The notes below the pieces were generated by a model. That model was given only the letters and a program-made list of their open reading frames with translations. It searched no databases and had not been told where the DNA came from. Source: Thermococcus sp. 4557 (GTDB lineage Archaea; Methanobacteriota_B; Thermococci; Thermococcales; Thermococcaceae). Taken from it: a stretch of DNA of 64,000 nucleotides. Positions 1 to 7,972 of this stretch are shown here, in pieces. Position 1 is the stretch's first letter. The number at the start of each line of letters is the position of its first letter. A program made the position numbers and the translations under genes. The stretch is from NCBI RefSeq assembly GCF_000221185.1, contig NC_015865.1, forward strand, positions 248,001-312,000, given 5' to 3'.

Positions 1-253
1 AGAGAACCTCGTAGTTCGTCTCGCGGAACTCGCCGCCGATCCTGCCCTTCCTCAGGACGGTTTTGACCCCGATTACCTGGGCATAGACCTCGGCGATGCG
101 GTGCTTGTACGGCTCAAGCTCCTGCCTGAGCGGCAGAATGAGCACATCGCCTATCTGGACCCAGTGCTTGGGGAGCATCTCAACTAACTCCTCGGGGAGT
201 TCGCGGGACAGAATCTCCCTGATGCGGGGTTTTATGAGTCTGGTGCTTCTCAT
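1..253 (-). CDS. taw2: tRNA wybutosine-synthesizing protein Taw2 (partial)
   Basis: Only the N-terminal 84 residues are present; the rest lies beyond the left edge. The visible protein opens MRSTRLIKPRIREIL and continues through IGDVLILPLR, KHRIAEVYA and GVKTVLRKG, matching the N-terminal substrate-recognition part of archaeal Taw2/TYW2. Taw2 transfers the aminocarboxypropyl group of SAM to the wyosine precursor at tRNA-Phe G37. The SAM-binding domain is outside the window, so a Trm5 paralog cannot be fully excluded. An in-frame TGA lies 12 bases upstream of the ATG, which fixes the start. A TATA-like GCTTTTTAAGG at about 280-290 fits a promoter for this strand. Confidence 0.85.
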   Translation of the reverse strand, partial: MRSTRLIKPRIREILSRELPEELVEMLPKHWVQIGDVLILPLRQELEPYKHRIAEVYAQVIGVKTVLRKGRIGGEFRETNYEVL

Positions 254-380
254 CGCCCTTACTCAGCAGGGAAACCTTAAAAAGCCTTCTCCCGTCATTT
301 CGGCAAAAAGCGAGGAGAAAGCCTTAAAAAGCGGAACGACGAATTTAACACGAGAAATCCTCCGGAGGTAGATGAGGAGT

Positions 381-716
381 ATGGATGAAGAACCTTCAAG
401 TAGTTGGTTCTCCCGCCTGTTTAAGTCACGTGAGAAACCCGTATTTCTTGAGCAGAAGCTCAGCAGGGAGGCATACGAGAACTACAGGGAGCTTTTGATG
501 AAGGCCAGGCCCGAAGTGAACGGCTCGAAGCTCACCCTGAGGCTGTCCAACGGAACGGTTGAGCTCGAGGACGGCGTTCTGAGGGTGAAGGCCAGGAACA
601 AAAAGACCGCAGAGAAGATACTGAGGAACCTCCACCACTACGAGCAGCCGCCAAGCATCTGGCCGGCGTACGGGCTGAGCTACTCGCTCAAGAGGAAGAG
701 GGGCACCGTACTCTGA
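381..716 (+). CDS. conserved hypothetical protein
   Basis: I do not recognise a family. The product is about 111 residues, soluble and very basic toward the C-terminus (ends LKRKRGTVL), with no signal peptide or membrane segment. Codon use matches the neighbours, so it looks like a genuine gene. A TATA-like GCCTTAAAAAGC lies at about 322-333. The Shine-Dalgarno GGAGGT at 364-369 is only 2 bases from an ATG at 372 and 11 bases from the ATG at 381. The second spacing is workable, so 381 is preferred; 372 would add three residues. Confidence 0.6.
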   Translation: MDEEPSSSWFSRLFKSREKPVFLEQKLSREAYENYRELLMKARPEVNGSKLTLRLSNGTVELEDGVLRVKARNKKTAEKILRNLHHYEQPPSIWPAYGLSYSLKRKRGTVL

Positions 717-750
717 TTTCCTTCTCCCCTTGTTCGACCTTCTTTCCCCA

Positions 751-763
751 AAGATTTAAATGT
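751..763 (+). promoter_or_regulatory. TATA/BRE element for the sRNA transcript
   Basis: AAGATTTAAATG is a good archaeal TATA element. Its usual start point, about 25 bases downstream, falls at roughly 782-786, exactly where the C/D-box RNA begins. The same transcript could run on into the nuclease gene at 897. Confidence 0.6.
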
Positions 764-785
764 CTGGTTAGCCTTAACCCTCCAA

Positions 786-841
786 GCGGATGACGACCCT
801 TGCCCAGTCTGATGGGTGATGACGTCGGTATTAGCTGACGC
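786..841 (+). ncRNA. C/D-box guide sRNA
   Basis: All four boxes of an archaeal C/D sRNA are present in order. The C core GATGA is at 789-793, D' CTGA at 809-812, C' GTGATGA at 816-822 and D CTGA at 835-838. They are bracketed by a short terminal stem GCG (786-788)/CGC (839-841). The two spacers (794-808 and 823-834) are normal guide lengths, and such RNAs direct 2'-O-methylation of rRNA or tRNA. A TATA element at the right distance supports an independent transcript. The C box is imperfect in its first two bases. I could not assign targets from memory. Confidence 0.72.
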
Positions 842-896
842 AGGGGCGGAGAGGTTCGCGGGCCGATGACCCGCCCCCCTTCCTGGAGGGAACGGA

Positions 897-1538
897 ATGG
901 CCGGAAATGATGGAAGCAACGGGAACGATGGTCTCATCGAGTTCTACGCCAGCGAGGCCTTAACCTGCCCGAGGAGGATATACTTCAGGCTCAAGGGCTA
1001 CCCCGAGAGGTGGCCGGAGTTCGTAAAGGTGAGGCTGAACCAGGGTATAAACACCCACAACGTCCTCGGTGAGATTCTGCAGAAACGCTTCGGCTTCGAG
1101 CTTGAGAAGCACCTCGTTCTCAGGTCCAGGAGGCTCGGTTTCGAGATACACGGCAGGATAGACGCCATAGGGGATTTCCCGATAGAGATAAAGGGCAAGA
1201 CCAGCCTCCCCAGCAAACCCTACGACTATCACATGGCCCAGCTCAACATCTACATGCGCTGGGCCGAGGCGGAGTATGGCTACCTCTACTACATAAAGCT
1301 CCACGAGGAGCCGATGAAGGTCATAAGCAAGATCGACTTCTCGCGGTTCCCCATAGTAAAGGGGCCGAACTTCAGGGCCTTCGAAGTTCCCTACGACGGC
1401 AAGCTCTTCCGCGAGACCCTCAGGCACTTCTACTCCGTCAAGAAGGCCTACGAAAGGGGAAAGCCCCCCAGGGGGGAGTACTCCTACCTGTGCAGGTTCT
1501 GTCCCTACCGCTACCTGTGCTATCCCGACGAGGAGTGA
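897..1538 (+). CDS. Cas4/RecB-like PD-(D/E)XK nuclease with Fe-S cysteines
   Basis: The 213-residue protein has the Cas4 arrangement: an N-terminal cysteine in TCPRRIYF (C24), a histidine near residue 54, the nuclease core GRID (D89) and IEIKG (E97, K99), Q115 in AQLNIYM, and a C-terminal cysteine trio in CRFCPYRYLC (C199, C202, C208). Together C24 and the trio would hold a 4Fe-4S cluster, as in Cas4 and Dna2-type exonucleases. No cas1, cas2 or CRISPR array is in the window, so this is probably a stand-alone Cas4-like enzyme in general DNA processing. The start has GGAGGG at 885-890, six bases before the ATG, just after the C/D sRNA. Confidence 0.85.
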   Translation: MAGNDGSNGNDGLIEFYASEALTCPRRIYFRLKGYPERWPEFVKVRLNQGINTHNVLGEILQKRFGFELEKHLVLRSRRLGFEIHGRIDAIGDFPIEIKGKTSLPSKPYDYHMAQLNIYMRWAEAEYGYLYYIKLHEEPMKVISKIDFSRFPIVKGPNFRAFEVPYDGKLFRETLRHFYSVKKAYERGKPPRGEYSYLCRFCPYRYLCYPDEE

Positions 1539-1540
1539 GC

Positions 1541-1630
1541 CCTTTGTGATTGGGAACCGCAAAGGTTGTGGAAATTTTGTGGTTACTAACCACAAAAATT
1601 TGGGGGATATTTGGGGTTGAAGACCACAAA
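1541..1630. repeat. three tandem palindromes of the TTTGTGGTT/AACCACAAA type
   Basis: Three related dyads fill the gap between two convergent genes. Dyad 1 (1541-1565) has arms CCTTTGTGATT and AACCGCAAAGG. Dyad 2 (1575-1597) has perfect arms TTTTGTGGTT and AACCACAAAA around ACT. Dyad 3 (1610-1630) has arms TTTGGGGT and ACCACAAA. Their centres at 1553, 1586 and 1620 are 33 and 34 bp apart, close to three helical turns. This looks like a multimeric protein-binding array. No promoter element is obvious inside it, and a role in transcript termination is also possible. Confidence 0.7.
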
Positions 1631-1631
1631 G

Positions 1632-2510
1632 CTATCCCCTTTTCACCGCCCACTTGAGCCCCCCATCCACGGCGGCCTCTATCTCTCCCCTGTTGTATAG
1701 CTCCGCTATGAAGGCCCTGACCGGGACGAGGTTGAGGGCGAGCTTCTGGGGCGTTATTTCGACGCCGTAGTGCCTCATTATCCTGAAGGCCAGCTCGTCC
1801 ATTGAGGCCGGTTTTTTCAGGAGCTCTAAAATGAGGGACTCGGTTTCCTCCACCCGCCCGAGGTTAAACTCAAGCAGTTCCTCCGCTTCTTCCCCTTCAA
1901 CCGGCCTGCCGTGCGATGGGATCAGCAGGTAGCCTTTTTCTACGTAATTCTGTAGTTCTTTAATTGAAGCTTTGAATAGGTCCGGGTCGACCAGGTAGGG
2001 CAGGCCGACCGAGGTTATGACCCGCTCTCCGAAGAAGGCGTCCCCCGCGTAGAGGACACCGCCCGCTTCGTCCGCAAAACCCGTCATGCCGGGGGAATGT
2101 CCGTTCAGCTTCACAGACTTGAGACCGAAGGGCTCGTCACCCCACTCGAAAACCGCGTGAACCTTGACCTCCTCTGGGAACTGGAAGACGAGGAACCCGT
2201 TCGGAGCCTTTGAGCCGAAGGTGAGCAGTTCCCTGTTCAGCGGACTCTCGGCTATCGAGAACTCGAAGCGGTGCATGAACAGGGGAGCGTCGATCCTCGG
2301 CGCAACCGATATGTGGTCCGCGTGGCCGTGCGTCGCGAGCTGGGCCTTTATTTCGACCCCGAGCTTTCGGGCTTCTCTTTTCAGGTCCTTGTGCCTGCCC
2401 TTTCCGTGGCCGGGGTCGATCAGAAGGGCCCCATCCTCGAGAACCTTTATCAGGGTGGATGGACTGCCCGGGTACAGGTAGAGGGAATCTCCGAGCTTCC
2501 TCAGGGCCAT
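1632..2510 (-). CDS. MBL-fold metallo-hydrolase
   Basis: This is a metallo-beta-lactamase-fold hydrolase of about 292 residues. It carries the metal motif THGHADH (H61, H63, D65, H66 from the chosen start), a later GHSPGM histidine, the AGDAFFG aspartate and a C-terminal SHGRP histidine. The C-terminal 80 residues form a helical/winged-helix-like tail, as in MBL proteins related to LACTB2 or glyoxalase II. The substrate cannot be deduced. The ATG at 2510 was chosen because a TATA box (complement of AATAAAAG, 2540-2547) places the transcript start near 2518 and GGTGGT precedes it; an ATG at 2552 would lie upstream of the transcript. Confidence 0.8.
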   Translation of the reverse strand: MALRKLGDSLYLYPGSPSTLIKVLEDGALLIDPGHGKGRHKDLKREARKLGVEIKAQLATHGHADHISVAPRIDAPLFMHRFEFSIAESPLNRELLTFGSKAPNGFLVFQFPEEVKVHAVFEWGDEPFGLKSVKLNGHSPGMTGFADEAGGVLYAGDAFFGERVITSVGLPYLVDPDLFKASIKELQNYVEKGYLLIPSHGRPVEGEEAEELLEFNLGRVEETESLILELLKKPASMDELAFRIMRHYGVEITPQKLALNLVPVRAFIAELYNRGEIEAAVDGGLKWAVKRG

Positions 2511-2587
2511 GTTACCACCGCGGAAGTTAGGAAGGGGAGAATAAAAGGCCATCGATGGAATGGAAAAAGCAGGAAAAGGGAGAGGCC

Positions 2588-2767
2588 TCAGACGTGCCTC
2601 GGGTAGAGGGTCTTCTTGCCCTCGTCCTTGGCCCTCTTGACGGCCTTCTCAACGAGGGTCTTGATCTCGGCCTCAAGGGCCTCGTAGAACTCCGGGTTGA
2701 CCCTCATCTCGGGGTCGATGGCCTTAATGGCCTCCTTAACCTTGCTCTTAACAATCATCTCAGCCAT
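2588..2767 (-). CDS. DUF1931 histone-fold small protein
   Basis: The 59-residue protein (MAEMIVKSKVKEAIK... ending KTLYPRHV) matches the DUF1931 family of single histone-fold proteins. The helix-loop-helix pattern and the terminal KT-PR-V motif echo archaeal histones, but this is not the canonical HMf-type histone. DNA binding is likely but unproven. The start is the ATG six bases after AGGAGGTG; a GTG three codons earlier lies too close to that site. The TATA GGTTATAAACC near 2830-2838 gives a leader of about 40 bases containing the palindrome GGCGGCCGCC. Confidence 0.75.
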   Translation of the reverse strand: MAEMIVKSKVKEAIKAIDPEMRVNPEFYEALEAEIKTLVEKAVKRAKDEGKKTLYPRHV

Positions 2768-2947
2768 TTCATACACCTCCTTTCAACGGGGCCGCTTTGG
2801 GCGGCCGCCAATAATCATACCTCCTTGGGGTTTATAACCCTTCCTGCGGTTCCCAGGGTGGTGTACCTATCCCCTCCGGAGAGGTGCCACCGGGTGCACA
2901 CTCCAAAATGTTAAATGCTCTATGGAGATAGTGGTTACGGTGGTGGC

Positions 2948-4255
2948 ATGAAAAATCGAAGGCTCGTCCTCATCGACGGCGAGCACTATCCAGACGTTAC
3001 CGCGTGGGCTGTGGAAAGGCTCGGCGGCGTCTGCTGCGCCGTCTTTCTGGGCGGAAGCGAGAAGATTGGGGACGTTCGGGACATCGAGGAGAGGCTCGGG
3101 ATTCCGGTGTACTACGCGGGGGACTATCTTTCTGCCCTCGCCAGGGCTCTCAGGGAGAACGACGTTTGCGAGGTCGTTGACCTGAGCGACGAGCCCGTTC
3201 TGAACTACGAGGACAGGTTCAGGATTGCATCCCTGTGCATGCTCCACGGTGTGACCTACAGGGGAGCGGACTTCACGTTCACCCCCAGACCGCTGAAGAG
3301 GACCAGAAAGCCGAGCCTTGCAGTCATAGGGACGGGGAAGAGGGTCGGCAAGACCGCGGTCAGCGGCTTCATAGCCAGGACCCTCAAGGAGATAGCCAAC
3401 CCCGTCATAGTCACGATGGGCCGCGGGGGCCCCGAGGAGCCGGAGCTTATAGAGGGGGACAGGTTCGAGATAACCCCCGAGTTCCTGGTCAAGCTGGCGG
3501 GGGAGGGGAAGCACGCCGCCTCTGACCACTTTGAGAACGCGCTCACCTCACGCGTGGTGACCATAGGGTGCCGCCGCTGCGGGGGAGGCATGGCGGGGTT
3601 TTCCTTCTTCGATGTTGTGGACGAGGGGGTTAAGCTGGCCGAGAGCCTGCCGAACGACCTCATAATCCTCGAGGGCAGCGGGGCAACGTTTCCAGCCTAC
3701 CGTGCGGATGGGTACGTCCTCATGGTCAGCGCCACCCAGAAGCCCGACTTCATAGGCGGCTACTTCGGCCCCTTCAGGCTCTCCCTGGCGGACATAGTCG
3801 TCGTCACGATGGCCGACTTGGTACCCCCGGAGCGGCTGAGGGAGCTTGAGGGGATCATCAGGGAGACGAACACCGACGCGGACGTGCATCTGACCGCGTT
3901 CAGACCGAGGCCCCTGAGGGACGTTTCCGGGAAGAGGCTGGCCCTCGTGATGACATCTGCGCTGGCCCTCGAAGGGGCGAGGAGGTACATCGAGGACATG
4001 GGGGCGGACGTTGTCCACACCTCTGACAACCTGTCGAGGAGACCGGCACTGAGAAAGGACCTGGAGGGATTCGCGGGCATCGACGCGGTGGCCGTCGAGC
4101 TCAAGGCCGCCGCCGTGGATGTTGTTACTAGGTGGGCACTTGAGAGGGGAATCGAGGTTATCTACCTGGACAACGAGCCGGTCAACATCGATGGGAAGGA
4201 CCTGAGAGGTGCCGTTTTGAGGCTCGGCCGCTCGGTACTGGAGGGGAGAGGATGA
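2948..4255 (+). CDS. cpgS: cyclic 2,3-diphosphoglycerate synthetase
   Basis: This roughly 435-residue protein opens [16 protein letters not shown] and has a P-loop-like [13 protein letters not shown] near residue 126. Both features are typical of cyclic 2,3-diphosphoglycerate synthetase, which cyclises 2,3-diphosphoglycerate with ATP. The next gene is 2-phosphoglycerate kinase, which makes that substrate; the two overlap by four bases (ATGA), so they form a complete cDPG operon. cDPG is a known thermoprotectant of some methanogens. Its presence in Thermococcales is not something I can confirm. A TATA-like ATGTTAAATG at about 2908-2917 puts the start after the ATG at 2915, so 2948 is used. Confidence 0.85.
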   Translation: MKNRRLVLIDGEHYPDVTAWAVERLGGVCCAVFLGGSEKIGDVRDIEERLGIPVYYAGDYLSALARALRENDVCEVVDLSDEPVLNYEDRFRIASLCMLHGVTYRGADFTFTPRPLKRTRKPSLAVIGTGKRVGKTAVSGFIARTLKEIANPVIVTMGRGGPEEPELIEGDRFEITPEFLVKLAGEGKHAASDHFENALTSRVVTIGCRRCGGGMAGFSFFDVVDEGVKLAESLPNDLIILEGSGATFPAYRADGYVLMVSATQKPDFIGGYFGPFRLSLADIVVVTMADLVPPERLRELEGIIRETNTDADVHLTAFRPRPLRDVSGKRLALVMTSALALEGARRYIEDMGADVVHTSDNLSRRPALRKDLEGFAGIDAVAVELKAAAVDVVTRWALERGIEVIYLDNEPVNIDGKDLRGAVLRLGRSVLEGRG

Positions 4256-5142
4256 TAATCGTAACCGACCCCGAGAGCAGGGCCAGGCTCCCTTTCTCGA
4301 GGGGAATTCTCACGCGTTCCATAACCCTCGCAGGCGTTGATGTTGGTATCGCCTACAGTATAGCCACGGAGGTTCAGAAGGAGCTGAATTCCAGGAAGGC
4401 CAAGTTCGTCACCACGGAGGAGATACGGGAACTGACGTACAGGAGGCTCATTGACCACGGCCTTAAAGAAGCGGCGAAGCGCTACCTGTTCTGGCGCCAG
4501 CTCCGCCGCCTGAAGGTGCCGATAACAATTCTCCTCGGCGGGGCAACGGGCGTCGGGAAGTCAACGATAGCGACCGAACTGGCGTTCCGCCTCGGCATAA
4601 GGAGCGTCATAGGAACGGACACGATAAGGGAGGTCATGAGGAAGATAATAGCGCCGGAACTTCTCCCGGATCTACACACGTCGTCCTTCCTCGCATGGAA
4701 GGCCGCCGGCAGGGTGAAGGGAAAGGACTCTCCCCTGATCAGAGGCTTCGAGGAGCAGGTTCGTCACGTTTCCGTTGGTCTCAAGGCGGTTCTTGAGAGG
4801 GCCCACAAGGAGGGCTTCAACACGGTCATCGAGGGCATACACCTGGTTCCCGGCTACGTGGAGCTCAACGACAGGGACTTCATGTACGTGATAACTGTGG
4901 GGGGCAAGCGGGACCTGGAGGCCAGATTCTACGAAAGGGCGCGCTACAGCAAGAGGCCGGCCGAGTACTACCTCGAGCACATAGACGCCATCATGGAGAT
5001 ACAGGACTTCATCGTGGAGATGGCGAGGGAGCACGGTGTCCGGGTGATAAACAACGTCGAGCTGGAGCACACTGTGGACGTTATAATGGAGGATATAATG
5101 GAGCGGCTGATGAGGAAGGTGGGAAAGGACGTCAGCGGGTGA
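4252..5142 (+). CDS. pgk2: 2-phosphoglycerate kinase
   Basis: The 296-residue protein has an N-terminal ATP-cone-like region (residues about 5-85, including [14 protein letters not shown]) followed by a kinase domain with P-loop [10 protein letters not shown] at 96-105 and a conserved [10 protein letters not shown]. This is the architecture of archaeal 2-phosphoglycerate kinase, which forms 2,3-diphosphoglycerate from 2-phosphoglycerate and ATP. Its ATG overlaps the stop of the cDPG synthetase gene, implying translational coupling and a shared pathway. The 3' end overlaps the convergent phosphoesterase gene by 11 bp. Confidence 0.87.
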   Translation: MIIVTDPESRARLPFSRGILTRSITLAGVDVGIAYSIATEVQKELNSRKAKFVTTEEIRELTYRRLIDHGLKEAAKRYLFWRQLRRLKVPITILLGGATGVGKSTIATELAFRLGIRSVIGTDTIREVMRKIIAPELLPDLHTSSFLAWKAAGRVKGKDSPLIRGFEEQVRHVSVGLKAVLERAHKEGFNTVIEGIHLVPGYVELNDRDFMYVITVGGKRDLEARFYERARYSKRPAEYYLEHIDAIMEIQDFIVEMAREHGVRVINNVELEHTVDVIMEDIMERLMRKVGKDVSG

Positions 5143-6649
5143 ACGGCCCCTTTATCTTCCATATTCCAAGGAGCCTTCCGCTCCCCCACGTGGCCTGAAC
5201 CTCAAAGACGACTATCATTCCGGGATATACGTCTATAAGGTTGAAGCTGTTCCCGAAGGGGTTTCTGTGGAGCTCCCAGCTTATCGAGCCCGCGTTGACC
5301 ACAGGTGTTTTCTCAACCTTGACCGCGAAGGAGTTGCCCCCGTGGCCGGTCAGCACGAGGTTGGCTTCTCCGTGCGTTAAGGTTCTCAGCACGTCGCCGG
5401 CGTCTTCTAGGAATCCCACCTCCCTGCTCCGCGGAATCGGGATGATGTTGTGGTGCAGAACGACCACCGTAAAGCTCTCGCGATACTCCTCGAGGTGCCT
5501 CGCTATTTTCCGCTGGCCTATCCGCCCGACGACCCCTATGGGAGTCTCGTACTGGGCGCTTATCACGGGAAGGAACGTGAAGCCCTTCATCTCCACGATT
5601 TCCGGTTCGCCGAAGTACTCCAGGAACAGGTCGTAGCCGAGGTAGGTTATGTCGTTGTGGCCGGGAACTACGAGCGTTTCCGCCCTGATCTTCTCGTAGA
5701 ACTCGTAGGCCTTCTCGTAGTAGCGCTCTATCCCCATATCCACGACGTCGCCGTTGTGGATCACTATATCAGGCCTCAGCTTTTCGTTTATTGTGCGCAC
5801 CGCGTTTTTGAGTACCTTTCTCCTGAAGTACATCCTGTCCGAGACGTTGCTCTCGCTCATCTGGACTATCCTGAGCAGGCGCTCCCCGCGGGGCACGAAT
5901 ATCTTCGGCTTTATGGGCCTGTGCTCCTTCCGCACCTCATCCCCTGTCACGCGTTTTATCGTAACCTCAATCCTGCCGTCGTCGTGGATGGTGATGATGT
6001 TGTAGCTGTTCACGTCCCCCTTCCTCGTCTTCCTGCAGGATGTGCACCCCGCGTTGTCAACCACCATATCCTCTATGCGGTAGACGTTGGGCACGTGCTT
6101 GTGGCCGCAGGTGTAGAGGCTGACCTCGTGCCGAAGGAGGAGGTCGAGGACGTCGCCGGCGTTGTACAGAACGTTTCTCTCCCTCCCGGTGTCGGGCAGC
6201 GGGACGAGGTGATGGTGCGCGGCGACGATTTTGAACTTCTTCTCGGAGTATTCCTCGAGCTTCGCCTTGAGCCACCGGAACTTGTGACCTCCCACCCTGC
6301 CGTCGCTCAGGTCGGGTATGGTCGAGTCAACCCAGATAACGACCCCGTCGCGAAACTCGTAAACGCCGTTCAGCGGCCCTATGAACTTCTCAAACAGTTC
6401 ATAGCCAACGTTCCTGACATCGTGGTTGCCGGGGATGACGACGAGCGGCTTCTTTATTTTTCCAAGCTCGTACGATGCCCGCTCATACTCCTCGCGGAGG
6501 CCCTGGTTGGTCACGTCGCCGGTGTGTATCACGAAGTCGAAGTCCCCGCGGTTCACGTCGTTGACTATGAGGTCGTAGGCGTAGCCCTTGTAGGCGCTCT
6601 CGCCGGTTATGTGTGTGTCGCTTATGTGCGCTATCCGTATCATAACCAT
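5132..6649 (-). CDS. duplicated calcineurin-like metallophosphoesterase
   Basis: Two metallophosphoesterase domains lie in tandem in about 505 residues. The first (roughly 1-230) has all family motifs: [23 protein letters not shown] and GHKH. The second (roughly 260-500) keeps HNGDVVD and LHHN. However, it has MSESN where DxH is expected, PGHND in place of GNHD, and GHGG in place of GHxH, so it is probably inactive or structural. The substrate is unknown. The ATG at 6649 overlaps the stop of the CBS gene (TGATG), suggesting coupling; an ATG two codons later is an alternative start. Confidence 0.85.
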   Translation of the reverse strand: MVMIRIAHISDTHITGESAYKGYAYDLIVNDVNRGDFDFVIHTGDVTNQGLREEYERASYELGKIKKPLVVIPGNHDVRNVGYELFEKFIGPLNGVYEFRDGVVIWVDSTIPDLSDGRVGGHKFRWLKAKLEEYSEKKFKIVAAHHHLVPLPDTGRERNVLYNAGDVLDLLLRHEVSLYTCGHKHVPNVYRIEDMVVDNAGCTSCRKTRKGDVNSYNIITIHDDGRIEVTIKRVTGDEVRKEHRPIKPKIFVPRGERLLRIVQMSESNVSDRMYFRRKVLKNAVRTINEKLRPDIVIHNGDVVDMGIERYYEKAYEFYEKIRAETLVVPGHNDITYLGYDLFLEYFGEPEIVEMKGFTFLPVISAQYETPIGVVGRIGQRKIARHLEEYRESFTVVVLHHNIIPIPRSREVGFLEDAGDVLRTLTHGEANLVLTGHGGNSFAVKVEKTPVVNAGSISWELHRNPFGNSFNLIDVYPGMIVVFEVQATWGSGRLLGIWKIKGPFTR

Positions 6650-7059
6650 CACTCGGCCGCTATTGCTGTCTCAAGTCTTCTCCTGCTGGCGGTGAGGAGG
6701 TCGCTCAGGCTGAATATGCCGACTATCTCCCCGTTCTCCCTGATGAGCATGTGCTTGACCCCTTTCTTGGCCATCAGGTCGAGGACGTCCCTCACGGGTG
6801 TGTTCGCGTCAACGGTTATCAGCTCCCGGCTCATTATCTCCCTGACGGGGGTGCCGTTCGACAGCCCCGGGATGACGACACGTCGGATTATGTCGCTCTT
6901 CGTGAAGAACCCGACCACCCTGTTCTCTTCGACGACAACGAGGGAGCCTATGTCGAACTCCACCATTACCTCGCAGGCCCGCTTTACGCTGTCGTTCGGA
7001 GAAACGCCTATCAGCTTCCTTGTCATGTAAACCTTAATCGGGGCATCCCCCTCTACCAT
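6649..7059 (-). CDS. two-CBS-domain protein
   Basis: The 136-residue protein is two CBS motifs in tandem (about residues 10-65 and 75-130), with typical segments such as VVVEENRVVGFFTKSDIIRR and a second GIFSLSDLL. A CBS pair usually binds adenine nucleotides and acts as a sensor. It is coupled to the downstream phosphoesterase, which suggests it may regulate that enzyme. The start at 7059 is set by a TATA GTTATATACG at about 7093-7102 and a GGGTGGGA site in the short leader; earlier codons would lie upstream of the transcript. Confidence 0.85.
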   Translation of the reverse strand: MVEGDAPIKVYMTRKLIGVSPNDSVKRACEVMVEFDIGSLVVVEENRVVGFFTKSDIIRRVVIPGLSNGTPVREIMSRELITVDANTPVRDVLDLMAKKGVKHMLIRENGEIVGIFSLSDLLTASRRRLETAIAAE

Positions 7060-7103
7060 ATTCCCACCCAAAATAAAAGTGGGACGGCATCGTATATAAC
7101 GTT

Positions 7104-7895
7104 TCACAGGTGAACGGTCTCAACGTCGAAGCCGTCCTCACCAAGCCTGACGTAGAACGCGGTTCCGTTTGGGATTACCCGGTAGTCCGCGGGGTGGTAC
7201 AGCTCGAAGGTTGAGGACGTCACCGCGAAGAGGTCCTCACCTTCAATGAGGAGCAGCCTGCCGTAGTCGTAGTTCAGCTGGTTCTCGGCATATTTCTCGC
7301 TCATGCTGGCGGTTATGAACGCGGAGAAGCTTCCCCCGGAATCCTGAAACAGGGTGACGGTGTTAAAGAGGGACTTCATCGTCCCGTTGATGATCCGGTA
7401 CTGCTCCAGAACGTCCTCGAGCGACGGGCTGGGGAGCCTCCTGCACAGGTAGGTGGCGAAGGCGTAGGTGTCGGAAACGTTCCCCAGCTCCTTCCCGTCC
7501 AGTTCGGCGAGCTCCATAATTCTCTCCTTGTCAAGGTCGCCGTTGTGAAGCAGCCAGAACGTGAAGCCGTGTCTGGACGAGAATGCAAACGGGTGGACGT
7601 TGAAAAGGTTCCTGGCCCCCTGACTGGCCGCCCTCGTGTGAGCCATCAGCACGGTGAAGCCCTCAAGCTCCTCCCTAAGGGAGCCTATGGCGGCGGCGTC
7701 TTCAAATATGGGCCTCAGCGAGCGGTAGTGCTTCACCGAACCGTCCTTCAGGAGGACGTATCCCCATCCATCCCTGTGCTGCCTCCCCCTTCCCCTCCGC
7801 TCCTTGTACGGGTCATGCTCCGAAGACTTGACCAGGGCATCCAGCAGCGGACGAATCCGCTTCCCGTCACCTGCTGCAAACATTACGCGGCACAT
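7104..7895 (-). CDS. class II glutamine amidotransferase
   Basis: The protein begins MCRVMFAAG, so removal of methionine exposes the N-terminal cysteine nucleophile of class II glutamine amidotransferases. Other hallmarks are MAHTRAAS, an HPF segment, and LLHNGDLD. It lacks a synthetase or isomerase domain, so it resembles stand-alone YafJ/GlxB-like proteins and its acceptor is unknown. The start was moved in from 7922 because only the ATG-TGC start at 7895 exposes the cysteine and has GGTGGGA before it. Its promoter shares the palindromic AAAAGCTTTT at 7928-7937 with the divergent gene at 7973. Confidence 0.82.
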   Translation of the reverse strand: MCRVMFAAGDGKRIRPLLDALVKSSEHDPYKERRGRGRQHRDGWGYVLLKDGSVKHYRSLRPIFEDAAAIGSLREELEGFTVLMAHTRAASQGARNLFNVHPFAFSSRHGFTFWLLHNGDLDKERIMELAELDGKELGNVSDTYAFATYLCRRLPSPSLEDVLEQYRIINGTMKSLFNTVTLFQDSGGSFSAFITASMSEKYAENQLNYDYGRLLLIEGEDLFAVTSSTFELYHPADYRVIPNGTAFYVRLGEDGFDVETVHL

Positions 7896-7927
7896 AGTCC
7901 CACCGGAGCAACTTGAACCCACCGCCC

Positions 7928-7937
7928 AAAAGCTTTT
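7928..7937. promoter_or_regulatory. palindromic TATA element shared by divergent genes
   Basis: AAAAGCTTTT is identical on both strands and lies midway between the amidotransferase (start 7895) and the nuclease-like gene (start 7973). Read either way it would place a transcript start 13-15 bases before the respective start codon. No other TATA candidate is visible in the gap. Confidence 0.5.
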
Positions 7938-7972
7938 AGGTCCGGGAGAAGAGCACTAAAGAGGTCGGGGGT

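Noticed and set aside
843-878. A second small RNA just after the C/D sRNA.
   Set aside because: The GC-rich dyad lacks D boxes or an ACA motif, so it is more simply a leader hairpin or terminator.
897-1538. Treating the Cas4-like gene as part of a CRISPR-Cas system.
   Set aside because: No repeat-spacer array, cas1/cas2 or effector gene occurs in the window; Cas4-like nucleases are often stand-alone in archaea.
1541-1630. Reading the spaced palindromes as a short CRISPR array.
   Set aside because: The repeats are short dyads with imperfect identity, the intervals between them are only about 10-15 bases, and there is no leader or cas gene.
2785-2818. Eleven-codon leader ORF with GGAGGT ahead of the DUF1931 gene on the minus strand.
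   Set aside because: The TATA box at about 2830-2838 puts the transcript start near 2810, downstream of its ATG, and the ribosome site touches the ATG.
5450-7030. Long plus-strand open frame of 526 codons.
   Set aside because: It is antisense to the phosphoesterase and CBS genes, has no family motif and reflects GC-rich codon bias; the minus-strand genes have clear motifs.
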